From NCBI GenBank assembly GCA_013215375.1, contig JABSRB010000039.1:1-50457 (forward strand): a stretch of 50,457 bases of DNA, given 5' to 3'. The position numbers and the translations under genes are program-made. Shown piece after piece: positions 9,258-17,655 of this stretch. The first letter of the stretch is position 1; every line of letters begins with the position of its first letter. Below the pieces are notes generated by a model, which made no database searches, had not been told where the DNA came from, and was given only the letters and a program-made list of their open reading frames with translations. The stretch comes from Oceanospirillaceae bacterium (GTDB lineage Bacteria; Pseudomonadota; Gammaproteobacteria; Pseudomonadales; Balneatricaceae).

Positions 9258-9294
9258 ATCAAAAATTTTTTAGTCGTTTTGATGGTAGTACAAT
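9258..9294 (+). promoter_or_regulatory. promoter block of sRNA unit E
   Basis: Inverted repeat ATCAAAA-N12-TTTTGAT (9258-9283), then TACAAT (9289-9294), a good -10 hexamer. The layout is the same as in unit D. The -35 position is only a T-run. Confidence 0.48.
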
Positions 9295-9299
9295 TAAGG

Positions 9300-9431
9300 A
9301 ATTTTGAGAGAGTATGGATACTCAAAAATCCCCGGAAAGGATCTCAAAATGCTGCTAACGGATTAGTAGTATCGGCAAGGATGTCGAAATCAAGGGCTCT
9401 GATAGGGATATCATATATGCCCTTTTATTTT
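9300..9431 (+). ncRNA. CsrA/RsmA-titrating sRNA-like unit E
   Basis: Fifth unit, about 132 nt and the clearest. The five hairpins are GAGTA-TGGA-TACTC, ATCC-CCGGAAA-GGAT, CTGCTAA-CGGA-TTAGTAG, CGGC-AAGGAT-GTCG, and the terminator with GGGA at the tip of TGATA/TATCA. CAAGGATGT matches the core of the published CsrA SELEX consensus (RUACARGGAUGU). The sequence drifts freely between hairpins while GGA and pairing are kept. A translated ORF through it has no relative and its frame is not kept between units. Confidence 0.8.
9392..9431 (+). terminator. terminator of sRNA unit E
   Basis: Outer stem AAGGGC/GCCCTT, inner TGATA/TATCA around GGGA, then TTTTATTTT. Confidence 0.75.
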
Positions 9432-9476
9432 GCCTATCAAAACCTTCATAGACGGTTTTAAAGACAAAATATTGGA

Positions 9477-9606
9477 AGTTTGAGTCAGTACGGATGCTAA
9501 AAATTCCTAGGACAGGAACTCAATTATCACTCATGGATGCTGTGGTATCGGCAAGGATGTCGAACAAGGGCACTGATATGGATTTCATATTTTCCCTGTT
9601 ATTTTA
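9477..9606 (+). ncRNA. CsrA/RsmA-titrating sRNA-like unit F
   Basis: Sixth unit, about 130 nt. It keeps AGTA-CGGA-TGCT, TTCCT-AGGAC-AGGAA, ATCAC/GTGGT around TCATGGATGCT, and CGGC-AAGGAT-GTCG. Its final hairpin is weak (AAGGG paired with CCCTGTT), so termination is probably inefficient. A -10-like CAAAAT lies at 9465-9470. The stem sequences differ from units D and E but the pairing survives, which favours RNA-level selection. Confidence 0.65.
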
Positions 9607-9641
9607 TCTATCGATTTATTTGATAAAGATAAAATAAGCGC

Positions 9642-9770
9642 AACAGAGCTGAATGGATACTATTTTCCCAGGGTCGGGAACTCAAATAACAACTAACGGA
9701 TAATGTTGTTATTACATGGACGCAACGTTAAGGGCCTGTATATGGAGATCATAAGTGCCCTTTTATTTTT
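9642..9770 (+). ncRNA. CsrA/RsmA-titrating sRNA-like unit G
   Basis: Seventh and last unit, more diverged. It keeps GAATGGATAC, TTCCC/GGGAA, AACAAC/GTTGTT around TAACGGATAAT (completely different stem bases from units C-E but the same fold), and a final hairpin AAGGGC/GCCCTT with ATGGAG in the loop and a T-rich tail. The CGGC hairpin is degraded to ACATGGACG. A -10-like TAAAAT lies at 9630-9635. It could be a decaying copy. Confidence 0.55.
9734..9770 (+). terminator. terminator of sRNA unit G
   Basis: Stem AAGGGC/GCCCTT with an ATGGAG-containing loop, then TTTTATTTTT. Confidence 0.65.
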
Positions 9771-9849
9771 CCTATTGAAAACTTCAGTGGCCGATTACAA
9801 ACCTAGATCCCACCTTTCTAATCTACAAATACAAATACAAAATTTTGGT

Positions 9850-9875
9850 AAAAAAAAGCCTGCTATTAAACAGGC
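9850..9875 (-). terminator. Rho-independent terminator of tal
   Basis: On the minus strand GCCTG, an 8-nt loop, CAGGC and seven or more T, 27 bp after the tal stop. Confidence 0.85.
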
Positions 9876-9901
9876 ATTTATAGAGAATTGTATTTTACAA
9901 A

Positions 9902-10855
9902 TTATAGTTTGGCTAATAACTGCTCTAACTTAATTTGATCGGTAACAAAACCATCAATACCTGTCGCTAGCTTTTCACTAGCCATAGCATCTGCTTTTAA
10001 TTCTTTAGCAAATGTAGCCTCATCAATGCTAACAGCCACTTGGTCGCAACTGGCAGAACTTGCATCTAAACGGCGCTCTAAAGGCTCCATCAGTTCATCT
10101 AACTGCTGCATAAGCTGTGGGCTAATAGTTAGGCGATCACAACCTGCTAGAGACTGTATTTCACCGATACTTCTAAAACTTGCTCCCATCACAATCGTTG
10201 CATAGTTATTAGCTTTGTAAAAATTATAAATGCTAGTCACTGATTGCACACCAGGATCATTAGCACCTGTGAAATCTTTCTCTGGGAAACTCGCTTTATA
10301 CCAATCTAAGATTCTGCCGACAAAAGGCGATATCAAAAACACCCCAGCATCGGCACAAGCAGCCGCTTGCCCAAAACCAAACAACAACGTCAAATTACAA
10401 TTGATACCTTCTTTCTCCAATTGCTTTGCCGCTTGAATCCCCTCCCAAGTAGAGGCTGTTTTGATCAAGATCCGGTCATTTTCAATCCCAGCACTATTGT
10501 ACAAATCAACAATTTGATGGGCACTATCTAAAGTCCCCTGTACATCGTATGACAAACGGGCATCAACTTCTGTAGAAATTCTACCTGGTACTATTTTAAG
10601 TATTTCAAGACCGATAAGAACGGCCAACTTTTGCGTCATGTTAGCCAGTATTTGAGCATCACTACCGCCTTTTGTACGCGCCCAAACTTTGGCTTCATTG
10701 AGCAATGGTGCATAGGCGGGAAGCATACTAGCCTTAAGCAACAAAGACGGATTAGTTGTCGCATCAACGGGAGTAAACTTTTCAATAGCCGCGATATCTC
10801 CGGTATCTGCGACAACTGTGGTCATGGCTTTTAACTGATCTAATTGACTTAACAT
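9902..10855 (-). CDS. tal: transaldolase
   Basis: Transaldolase of the non-oxidative pentose phosphate pathway, moving a dihydroxyacetone unit from sedoheptulose 7-phosphate to glyceraldehyde 3-phosphate. With the start at 10855 it has 317 residues, the same as E. coli TalB, and the Schiff-base lysine falls at Lys132 in [10 protein letters not shown] as in TalB. Other blocks are [10 protein letters not shown] and [12 protein letters not shown]. An upstream in-frame ATG at 10897 would add 14 residues with no family support and would overlap dusA. A GGAT ribosome-binding site precedes the chosen start. It lies 16 bp downstream of dusA and is probably co-transcribed, as in Pseudomonas. Confidence 0.95.
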   Translation of the reverse strand: MLSQLDQLKAMTTVVADTGDIAAIEKFTPVDATTNPSLLLKASMLPAYAPLLNEAKVWARTKGGSDAQILANMTQKLAVLIGLEILKIVPGRISTEVDARLSYDVQGTLDSAHQIVDLYNSAGIENDRILIKTASTWEGIQAAKQLEKEGINCNLTLLFGFGQAAACADAGVFLISPFVGRILDWYKASFPEKDFTGANDPGVQSVTSIYNFYKANNYATIVMGASFRSIGEIQSLAGCDRLTISPQLMQQLDELMEPLERRLDASSASCDQVAVSIDEATFAKELKADAMASEKLATGIDGFVTDQIKLEQLLAKL

Positions 10856-10871
10856 GCTCTGTGTATCCTTT

Positions 10872-11864
10872 TTATAAAAATGCTTCAACTTTTGCAAAAG
10901 CTTGATTTAGGACCTTGATACCAGCATCCTTTTTGTACGCTTGTTCACTAATTTCTCTTCTAAACTGTTTCCCACCCCGCATTCCGTGAAACAACCCTAA
11001 CATATGACGTGTTATATAACTTAAAGGAACGCCCATTTGCAACTGTTGCTCTATATATGGCAACATATTTTCCAGCACTTGAGTTCTAGAAATGACTTCA
11101 TTTGTGTCATTAAATAAACGCGAATCGACTTCGCTGAGTATCGCATAGGGGTTGTGATAAGCTTCCCGGCCAATCATAACGCCATCCACATGCTCTAAAT
11201 GCTGCTGCGCCTCATCAATTGTTTTAACACCACCATTTAAAATAATTTCTAAATCGGGAAAGCGTTTTTTCAACCGATAAACTCGGTCGTATTGCAGAGG
11301 TGGAACATCGCGATTTTGCTTGGGGCTAAGCCCAGATAATATCGCTTTTCTGGCATGTACAACAAATGTTTTACAGCCTGATTTATGTACTATATCGACA
11401 AACTGCTCAAGTAATTCATCAGAATCTAAATCATCGATGCCCAATCGGTGTTTAACAGTAACCGGAATGCTCACTGCATCTTGCATTTTAGCCAGGCAAT
11501 CTGCGACTAACTGCGGATGCGCCATCAGACATGCACCAATCATGTTGTTCTGCACTCTGTCACTGGGACAGCCTACATTTAAATTGACTTCATCATAACC
11601 ATAATCCTCAGCCATTTTGGCGCACAGGGCCAACTCATCGGGATTGCTCCCCCCTAGCTGCAAGGATATAGGATGCTCAGTATCGTTATATTTTAAATGC
11701 CGATCTTTATCCCCATAGATCAACGCACCGGTAGTGACCATCTCGGTATACAACAAGGTATTACCGCTGATTATCCGGTGAAAATGACGACAGTGTCTAT
11801 CTGTCCAATCCATCATCGGCGCAACACTGAAACGATTTGAAGGGTACTTACTCATATAAAACAA
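10872..11864 (-). CDS. dusA: tRNA dihydrouridine(20/20a) synthase DusA
   Basis: A 330-residue FMN/NADPH enzyme reducing uridine 20/20a in the tRNA D-loop. The TIM-barrel starts with [39 protein letters not shown] contains the catalytic cysteine region, followed by [28 protein letters not shown] (DusA-specific) and LNGGVKT. The C-terminal domain has [18 protein letters not shown]. Family length and these DusA blocks exclude DusB and DusC. Two start codons three residues apart (11864 and 11855) are possible. It is the first gene of the dusA-tal pair. Confidence 0.94.
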   Translation of the reverse strand: MFYMSKYPSNRFSVAPMMDWTDRHCRHFHRIISGNTLLYTEMVTTGALIYGDKDRHLKYNDTEHPISLQLGGSNPDELALCAKMAEDYGYDEVNLNVGCPSDRVQNNMIGACLMAHPQLVADCLAKMQDAVSIPVTVKHRLGIDDLDSDELLEQFVDIVHKSGCKTFVVHARKAILSGLSPKQNRDVPPLQYDRVYRLKKRFPDLEIILNGGVKTIDEAQQHLEHVDGVMIGREAYHNPYAILSEVDSRLFNDTNEVISRTQVLENMLPYIEQQLQMGVPLSYITRHMLGLFHGMRGGKQFRREISEQAYKKDAGIKVLNQAFAKVEAFL

Positions 11865-12581
11865 CCAATTATCAAGATCAAAATCTATAAAATAGCCACC
11901 AGCAGATTTAATATCGAAATGGCATTTTGAAAACGCGAAATTATATCAGATTAATCAAGGGCGAAAAGCCTTTATCTCTGACAATTTGGACTAACTAGCT
12001 GGTTCTTTTAAAATGACTAAGATGATCATTTTACCTTATAAAATGACATGAAAGATAAAGATGCTATTTCAGAGGATTTCTGGCCCGTTTTATTAATGAC
12101 GACTCGCTGCCTGCTAGCTTAGACAGAAACTTATCCTGACTGTTTATGGGTGCATCTAACCATAATGCCTAACAACGCAGCTTTTATTTTGGCGGATGGC
12201 GGCCAAAGTAGGGGCTAGTACAAATGCCTAATTTCATTTCACTATCATTTACTCTCACTAATAAGTGAATTCGACTGAAGTAGTGTGTTTACTGTGTTTT
12301 CATCTGTCGAGAGCGCTTTAGGTTGCTTGCAAATCGTACAGATGTTTTAACTTTGTGCTAACAAAGAACATGAGATCGCTGGTATAAAATATACGCGAAT
12401 ATAGCCCAATCTGGGGCATATATTATTGTGCTTAACAGTAATTTTCGTAAAGGGGATTAACGATAATCCATGGATGCCACTTTAAGTTTTTGATTAGACT
12501 TAAAATAGCTTACTGATCTGCCCCAGAAGCGTTTTAAATTGCTTTAAAGTAGGTAACATTCATTAAATGTAGAGGCATATC
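11865..12581. other. 717-bp intergenic region without a credible gene
   Basis: No ORF with coding character or recognisable RNA was found. It holds the dusA promoter on the left and, on the right, the leader of the small secreted protein at 12582, which has a GAGG ribosome-binding site. A GCCTAAC near 12166 resembles an attC end but no partner site was found. Confidence 0.5.
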
Positions 12582-12815
12582 ATGAAAAGATTAATAACTT
12601 CTTTAGCAGCGCTAGTGTTGAGTATTGGTATGATATCAATGGCTGGTGCAGCTCCGCCTGATGGCAAGGGGAATGCGCAAGGCGGCAATAATTCTGGCCA
12701 TGGACATGATGAAGGTAATAATGGCCGCGCTAACGGTAAGGGACATCAGGACGGTCATACTGGCCATACTAATGGGGTTGGCCATACTGAGGAATCCGTC
12801 GTTGATCCTGAATAA
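12582..12815 (+). CDS. small secreted Gly/His/Asn-rich protein
   Basis: 77 residues. A clear signal peptide (MKRL, a hydrophobic core, cleavage near AGA-APP) is followed by about 50 residues built almost only of G, N, H, D, K and T, with imperfect GHxxGH units such as GKGHQDGHTGHTNGVGH. No family was recognised. The spaced histidines suggest binding of divalent metal such as Ni, Zn or Cu in the periplasm, or a matrix or storage peptide. This is inference from composition only. A GAGG ribosome-binding site supports the start. It stands alone between two long non-coding spacers. Confidence 0.7.
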   Translation: MKRLITSLAALVLSIGMISMAGAAPPDGKGNAQGGNNSGHGHDEGNNGRANGKGHQDGHTGHTNGVGHTEESVVDPE

Positions 12816-13376
12816 CCTCCTAAAACTGCATAAGCCTCGTTTTCTAGTGAATTCGGGGTGCCTTCTGAATCAACACAGATGTTAAACTCTTCATTTTACT
12901 GAGTTAAAGTGTCAGTACTTTTCAAGCAGTTTTAATTCTTCATTGCGGTAATCTCATTTTAATTTAAACTCAGTGATTTATCTAAAAGTCGCTACTTGTA
13001 GGAAGTGATTAGTCATAATTTTCTAGATGCACATTTGATTCTCAGTACGTCTCTAACTAGTTCGTTATGCGTCAAAAACTGGCTAATATAGTGATGGATT
13101 CGATTGGCTAAAAATAAAATTTATAAATTTCAATGATATAAAGTGCATATTGTTTTCAAAGCGCCTTATAAGCGCCGCGAGTGTTTCAACTTAAAAAACA
13201 GTGCCTTCCTAGTGTGTTTCAAGCGATAGCTCCCCTTCATGAGATGTCTAAAAGGGCTTGGATTATTCAAGCTAGCTGCTAAAGCAGCCTGATGGAAGTC
13301 CACATCACTAGAGCTGCGACATCATGACCTTTTAATGAGATGAGGAGGAAAGCTTCGATTAGTTATAGCTGGCACT
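12816..13376. other. 561-bp intergenic region
   Basis: No credible ORF. A short hairpin GCTGCTAAAGCAGC lies near 13276-13289. Nothing else is recognisable. It separates the small Gly/His protein (+) from a binding-protein gene that ends here on the minus strand. Confidence 0.4.
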
Positions 13377-14219
13377 TTATTTTAGCCAGCGGTCGACTAT
13401 TACTTGGTACTCACCACTTGCCTGCATCGCTAATAGTTCTGCCCAAAAACGTTCTCCAAGAACTTCTAGCTGAGGATAATTCGAATTTTTCACAAAAGAT
13501 AATGGGTAGCCTTTACTAAAGAGCACCTTGTCATAATGAGTTAACCCGCTCGCCATTTTTTCACTCTCACTATTATTCTTGAGCTTTTTTATTTCAGTTA
13601 AACCAATAGATAAATCTGCAATGACTACATCCACTCGGTTTTTTAGCAGTAATTTAAAACATACTTTTGACTCGCTTGCCGAGACGATGAGCGGATGATA
13701 ATCGCGTCTATCGGGAGTATATTGGCTCAGCTTCTCACCTTGCTTTATGTTGGCGTATGGAAATGCCTGCCAAAATGACTGATGATATGAGAAACCATTT
13801 ACAATACACACGGATTGCTGGTTATCTAAGACAGCTTTGTAACTCCCGTCTATCTCTAGCTTTCTTTGTTCATGAGTAAAAAAGACATAGCGCGAGACCC
13901 ACAAATCAGTGCCTAACTTAGGGAAACGTAAATAGGGCTCCCTGCTCTTTTTTCTGGAGGCGGAGATTACTGCATCGCCAGTACCGCGCTTAATCGAGAG
14001 CCACGCTCTAGTCCAAGGCTGATGCTTATAAACTAGCTTAACATCCAATTTTTTCGCGATGCGATTGAGGATATCTATATTAATTCCCTTAATACTGCCA
14101 TCAGCAGCTTCAAACTGCCATGGAGGAAAAGGATCAGATATGATGATTAGCTCTCTTGCACTAACCGTCGGCAAGGCAAATAGGCATAAGAAAATAACGC
14201 GCCAAGTAGATTTAAACAT
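13377..14219 (-). CDS. periplasmic solute-binding protein, family 3 (orphan)
   Basis: 280 residues. The signal peptide ends near TVSA-REL. The SBP_bac_3 fold opens with LIIISDPFPPWQF and GSIKGINIDILNRIAKKLDVK, followed by PWTRAWLSIKRGTGDAVISASRK. Such proteins bind amino acids or related small polar ligands. No permease or ATPase gene is adjacent, so it may feed a distant transporter or work as a sensor input, for example for the chemoreceptor encoded just upstream. Ligand unknown. The start was set at the ATG with GGAG about 10 bp upstream; a TTG three codons earlier is too close to that GGAG. Confidence 0.82.
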   Translation of the reverse strand: MFKSTWRVIFLCLFALPTVSARELIIISDPFPPWQFEAADGSIKGINIDILNRIAKKLDVKLVYKHQPWTRAWLSIKRGTGDAVISASRKKSREPYLRFPKLGTDLWVSRYVFFTHEQRKLEIDGSYKAVLDNQQSVCIVNGFSYHQSFWQAFPYANIKQGEKLSQYTPDRRDYHPLIVSASESKVCFKLLLKNRVDVVIADLSIGLTEIKKLKNNSESEKMASGLTHYDKVLFSKGYPLSFVKNSNYPQLEVLGERFWAELLAMQASGEYQVIVDRWLK

Positions 14220-14471
14220 ATGCAACAATCTCCGAAATCAAGAAAACTTTCCCATATTCATCATTACAACTCCTATATTGTACAGATATAAAATATAGCG
14301 TTTAGACCGATACTTAGAGCCTTCTAGGCAAAATTCTGAATATTAGTTAAAGCTCTCTGGTAATAGGTCAATTAGATACGTAGGCCGTCGCAACCAACAA
14401 CAGATCGTTGGAATAGCTTGGGGATTTAATGATTGAGAGAGTAGGACTAAAAGGTATTAAAAATTCATAGG

Positions 14472-14514
14472 CGCCACTTAACTTATTGTGCGCGTTCAAA
14501 TAAGTTAAGTGGCG
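14472..14514. repeat. perfect 16-bp inverted repeat between binding protein and chemoreceptor genes
   Basis: CGCCACTTAACTTATT (14472-14487) and its exact complement (14499-14514) are separated by 11 nt. There is no real T-run on either side. It can act as a transcript-stabilising hairpin or weak terminator at the 3' end of the chemoreceptor gene (40 bp past its stop), or be a small palindromic repeat. Confidence 0.7.
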
Positions 14515-14554
14515 TTTGAAATGAGTAGATATTGCTTTAGTAACAGGAAGATTA

Positions 14555-16243
14555 CTAGATTTTGAAGCGGGAGATCATCGTTTGTAGGCTGGCCGCCATG
14601 TCTGCTAAACCTTCTGTGGAGTTGGTGGTTTCTACCACCGCGGAGGCATTTTTCTCAGCCAGAGTATTTAACAAAGCGATATTGTTCTTAATATCTTCTG
14701 ATACAGAGCTCTGCTCTTTTGCCGCATAGGCAATTTGTGTATTCATATCATTAATGGAGTTAACAGCGGTGGTAATAGTCTCTAACGACACTCCAGCTTG
14801 AGAGGCGCGTTCAACACTTTCCTGTGCTTGCACTCTACCTGTTTCCATCACATCCACCGCATTTTTTGCCCCCGCTTGTAACTTGACGATCATCTCTTCG
14901 ATTTCAGCTGTTGATTGCTGGGTGCGAAAAGCAAGAGTTCTCACCTCATCGGCAACAACGGCAAAGCCCCTGCCCTGTTCTCCTGCTCTGGCGGCTTCTA
15001 TGGCGGCATTTAAGGCCAATAAATTGGTCTGCCCTGCAATGCCCTTTATCACATCAACAACTCGGCCAATCGCGTCACTATCCAGACCTACCTGATTAAT
15101 AGCATCAGCAGCATTTTCCACCCCTTTAGCCAGCTCTTGAATTGATTCTATGACACCACTTACCACTATTTGGCCTTCACTGGCTTCTGAGTTTGCCTCT
15201 TCCGCAGATTCTGCCGTAGCAGAAGCGTTATCAGATACTTCTTTAACCGTCGCCGACATTTGCCCCACTGCAGCAGCAACTTGTAATACTTGGTTCTTCT
15301 GCTCATCGATACTTATATTAGTTTCACGGGTGATTGCCGTCAAATTAGCCGTTGACTCACTGAGTAATGAGGAAGACTCTGACATTTCAGTCACCATTAC
15401 TTTTAAATTATTTCGCATATCTAGAAGTGCTTGCTCTAACCTGCCAATGGCACCTTTATGTAATACTTTTATGTCACTGTTTAAATCACCTTCGGCAATT
15501 TTTTCGGCAACCCGCAGCGCACCGTAGACTCCATTTGAAATAGAGTTCTTAATGAATAAAGACATGAAAACAATCACTAACATCGATAACACCCCACCGA
15601 TGATCAGCACATTGAAGGCGTTTGATTTTTTACTAGCCGCTGCATCTGTCGCTTCTTGGGTAAAACGTTCCAGCTCAACCAGCAGACTTTCTAGCTCATG
15701 ATCTATGCTCTCTTCTTCCGCTTCAACCACTTCACTAGCCACAATCGCCTGATGAATTTCACCTTGATTGATTAGCTTAAACACTATTTCTGCGTGCGTT
15801 ACATAATCTTTGTGCTCGAGTTCGACTTTACTCAATAACTCATTCACATGAGCGTACTCTTTGACCTCTTTTTGCAGCTGAGCAGTAGCCTGCTGCCTTT
15901 TCGCTAAACTCTCACCTTCATTAAGTATTTCATTTACTTTATCGCTGTACTGATGAAACTTTTTTACTGAAGCCGAAAATTTATTTGCAGCCTCTTTCTC
16001 TGAGCCTATTTCAATGCCAAATCGCAATGCCCTTTCAAAAAATATGGCTTGCTCTAACTGATTAATCGTTATTTCAGAGACAACGTTAGTAATTTCTACA
16101 TCATGGGCAATGCCCTTTAACTCTTTACCAATACCTTCTAAAGAGATAAGCGCGTAGCTAACACAACTTGCCAGCACCAATAAAATAACGACTAATAACG
16201 CTATAAATTTAGCTTTAATAGTCATATAAGAAAAAGCATTCAT
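14555..16243 (-). CDS. methyl-accepting chemotaxis protein
   Basis: A 562-residue transmembrane chemoreceptor. TM1 is at about residues 10-32 and TM2 at about 230-250 (VLIIGGVLSMLVIVFMSLFI). The periplasmic domain between them is all-helical, of four-helix-bundle type, about 190 residues. A HAMP-like segment is followed by the signalling domain with the invariant tip [20 protein letters not shown]. It has no C-terminal CheR/CheB pentapeptide. Ligand unknown. The ATG at 16243 has AAGGA correctly spaced; a 21-residue longer reading lacks one. The neighbour downstream is an orphan binding protein. Confidence 0.93.
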   Translation of the reverse strand: MNAFSYMTIKAKFIALLVVILLVLASCVSYALISLEGIGKELKGIAHDVEITNVVSEITINQLEQAIFFERALRFGIEIGSEKEAANKFSASVKKFHQYSDKVNEILNEGESLAKRQQATAQLQKEVKEYAHVNELLSKVELEHKDYVTHAEIVFKLINQGEIHQAIVASEVVEAEEESIDHELESLLVELERFTQEATDAAASKKSNAFNVLIIGGVLSMLVIVFMSLFIKNSISNGVYGALRVAEKIAEGDLNSDIKVLHKGAIGRLEQALLDMRNNLKVMVTEMSESSSLLSESTANLTAITRETNISIDEQKNQVLQVAAAVGQMSATVKEVSDNASATAESAEEANSEASEGQIVVSGVIESIQELAKGVENAADAINQVGLDSDAIGRVVDVIKGIAGQTNLLALNAAIEAARAGEQGRGFAVVADEVRTLAFRTQQSTAEIEEMIVKLQAGAKNAVDVMETGRVQAQESVERASQAGVSLETITTAVNSINDMNTQIAYAAKEQSSVSEDIKNNIALLNTLAEKNASAVVETTNSTEGLADMAASLQTMISRFKI

Positions 16244-16431
16244 TAAGTAATTCCTTTTAAATTTCTTTAATAATTTCAATGTTATGTATCGGCAATAAGT
16301 TAGCAAACAATAGCAATTAATTCATTTTAAATTAATGTTATATGAGCTCTGTGCTTTAAGAACAATAATTAGCCTAAATATTGCTTACAATACCTTGATG
16401 ATAGCGCTAGTGAGGGTATGAAAAGTTCGGT

Positions 16432-17169
16432 TTAGCTGGGTTTTCTTAATCTATGGAACTGCTCTAACTCCCAAGGTCGCATCGCCAACAGCAAACCTAC
16501 TCTCTTTCGCTGGCTAACAGGTAGTTTGGCATCTTGCTGGTTTAAAGAAGCTGCTTCTCGGGTTAGCTCCTCCAACCTTCGCTTAAGAATCTCTAAGGAG
16601 GAGGCGGAATAAGTACCCGGCATATAAAAACGAAAGCTTTCCGCCTCTTTAAAACCTGCCGACAGGAAGTCTTTTATCACAAAATGAGTAACGTAACGCT
16701 CCAGCGGGCCATTGGGTAGCCACTTAAAATCTTGGGCTATTAATACCCGATATTCATTACCTGGCAGCAGTTCAATCATTTTCAATTTATCAAGTTTGGC
16801 CAGTAATTGGATGCACTCGTGCTCAGAAATTTGATATTGGTCAATTATCTCCGCCATTGTCCAAGCGTCGCGCACACAGACGGCAACGAGTAATAATTGG
16901 ATGTCATTAACCAATTGCTGCTCTTGCTCTTTGGTCAAAGTCGTCACTAATTCTTTTTGTCGCTCGATCAACAGCACTAACTCAGTGATGGTCAACTTAA
17001 GAGCAAGACAGATTTGCTCTAATCTCTGCAGGCTTATCGCCTGTTTAGCAAACATACGCTTTACGTTAGCCTCACTCATTTTTAACGTATTGGCGAGAGA
17101 CAGATAGGTAATACCTTGCTGCTTTAACAGCCCTTTAATCACTTGTGTTATTTGTTCTACTTGGCTCAT
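16432..17169 (-). CDS. XRE-family helix-turn-helix regulator
   Basis: 245 residues. The N-terminal Cro/C1-type HTH (about 7-60) reads KQQGITYLSLANTLKMSEANVKRMFAKQ. The rest (about 70-245) is a helical region with a second HTH-like stretch (TMAEIIDQYQISEHECIQLLAKL, about 104-126) and no recognised ligand domain. It is divergent from the secreted-protein genes at 17303 and 17656, which makes these plausible targets, with an inverted repeat lying in the shared promoter. The function of the regulon is unknown. Confidence 0.82.
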   Translation of the reverse strand: MSQVEQITQVIKGLLKQQGITYLSLANTLKMSEANVKRMFAKQAISLQRLEQICLALKLTITELVLLIERQKELVTTLTKEQEQQLVNDIQLLLVAVCVRDAWTMAEIIDQYQISEHECIQLLAKLDKLKMIELLPGNEYRVLIAQDFKWLPNGPLERYVTHFVIKDFLSAGFKEAESFRFYMPGTYSASSLEILKRRLEELTREAASLNQQDAKLPVSQRKRVGLLLAMRPWELEQFHRLRKPS

Positions 17170-17232
17170 AGTATTATATTTCTATACTTTAAGTGGACAT
17201 AAACTATACAACATCCAATAAAGTTTATCTTT

Positions 17233-17252
17233 AGTATTTTATTTATAATACT
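17233..17252. promoter_or_regulatory. inverted repeat over a -10-like TATAAT
   Basis: AGTATT-N8-AATACT with TATAAT (17244-17249) inside it, in the 133-bp divergent spacer between the XRE regulator and the 17303 gene. A related GTATTATA lies near the XRE start. It is a candidate operator for the XRE protein; no experiment supports this. Confidence 0.35.
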
Positions 17253-17302
17253 GTCCCTGCACTTTATTTTGACTAGACAACAATGAATATAAGGAAATTA
17301 TC

Positions 17303-17620
17303 ATGAAACATTTAATACGTATCGGTACCATTATTACGCTACTGGCTAGCTCATCACTAGTCGCAGCATCCCCCGCTTCAATCGCGCACTCTTCACAGGC
17401 GAGTAAACACAGCGCATTGGCCGCGGGTCACCTGATCATCGCAGGCGCTAAAACTGCAGCAACGGTAGTCGCAATACCGTTAATCATATTAGGTGAAGCA
17501 GGCAAAGTAAGTACCACCGCAGGCACCAGCTTATTAAAGTCGGCCAAAGCCTATACGCCATTAGAAATAACAGACACCGTTATCACCCAAGATCCTTCAC
17601 CAGCCGCTGCTATGCAATAA
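17303..17620 (+). CDS. small secreted protein of unknown function
   Basis: 105 residues. The signal peptide is MKHLIRIGTIITLLASSSLVAA-SPA. The mature part is Ala/Ser/Thr-rich with one hydrophobic stretch (GAKTAATVVAIPLIILGEAG, about 47-66). No family was recognised. A clear AAGGAAA ribosome-binding site supports the start. It lies 35 bp upstream of the DUF2145 gene and is likely co-transcribed with it, both opposite the XRE regulator. The two may work together in the periplasm. Confidence 0.7.
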   Translation: MKHLIRIGTIITLLASSSLVAASPASIAHSSQASKHSALAAGHLIIAGAKTAATVVAIPLIILGEAGKVSTTAGTSLLKSAKAYTPLEITDTVITQDPSPAAAMQ

Positions 17621-17655
17621 ATTGTCGAAAAGTTGGTTAATTACAGGGAATTGTT

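Noticed and set aside
8640-9772. CRISPR array
   Set aside because: Units of 160-193 bp are repeats throughout, not short repeats with unique spacers, and no cas gene is present.
12160-12240. Integron attC site
   Set aside because: GCCTAAC resembles one end, but no matching GTTAGGC partner or internal stem follows and there is no integrase or cassette.
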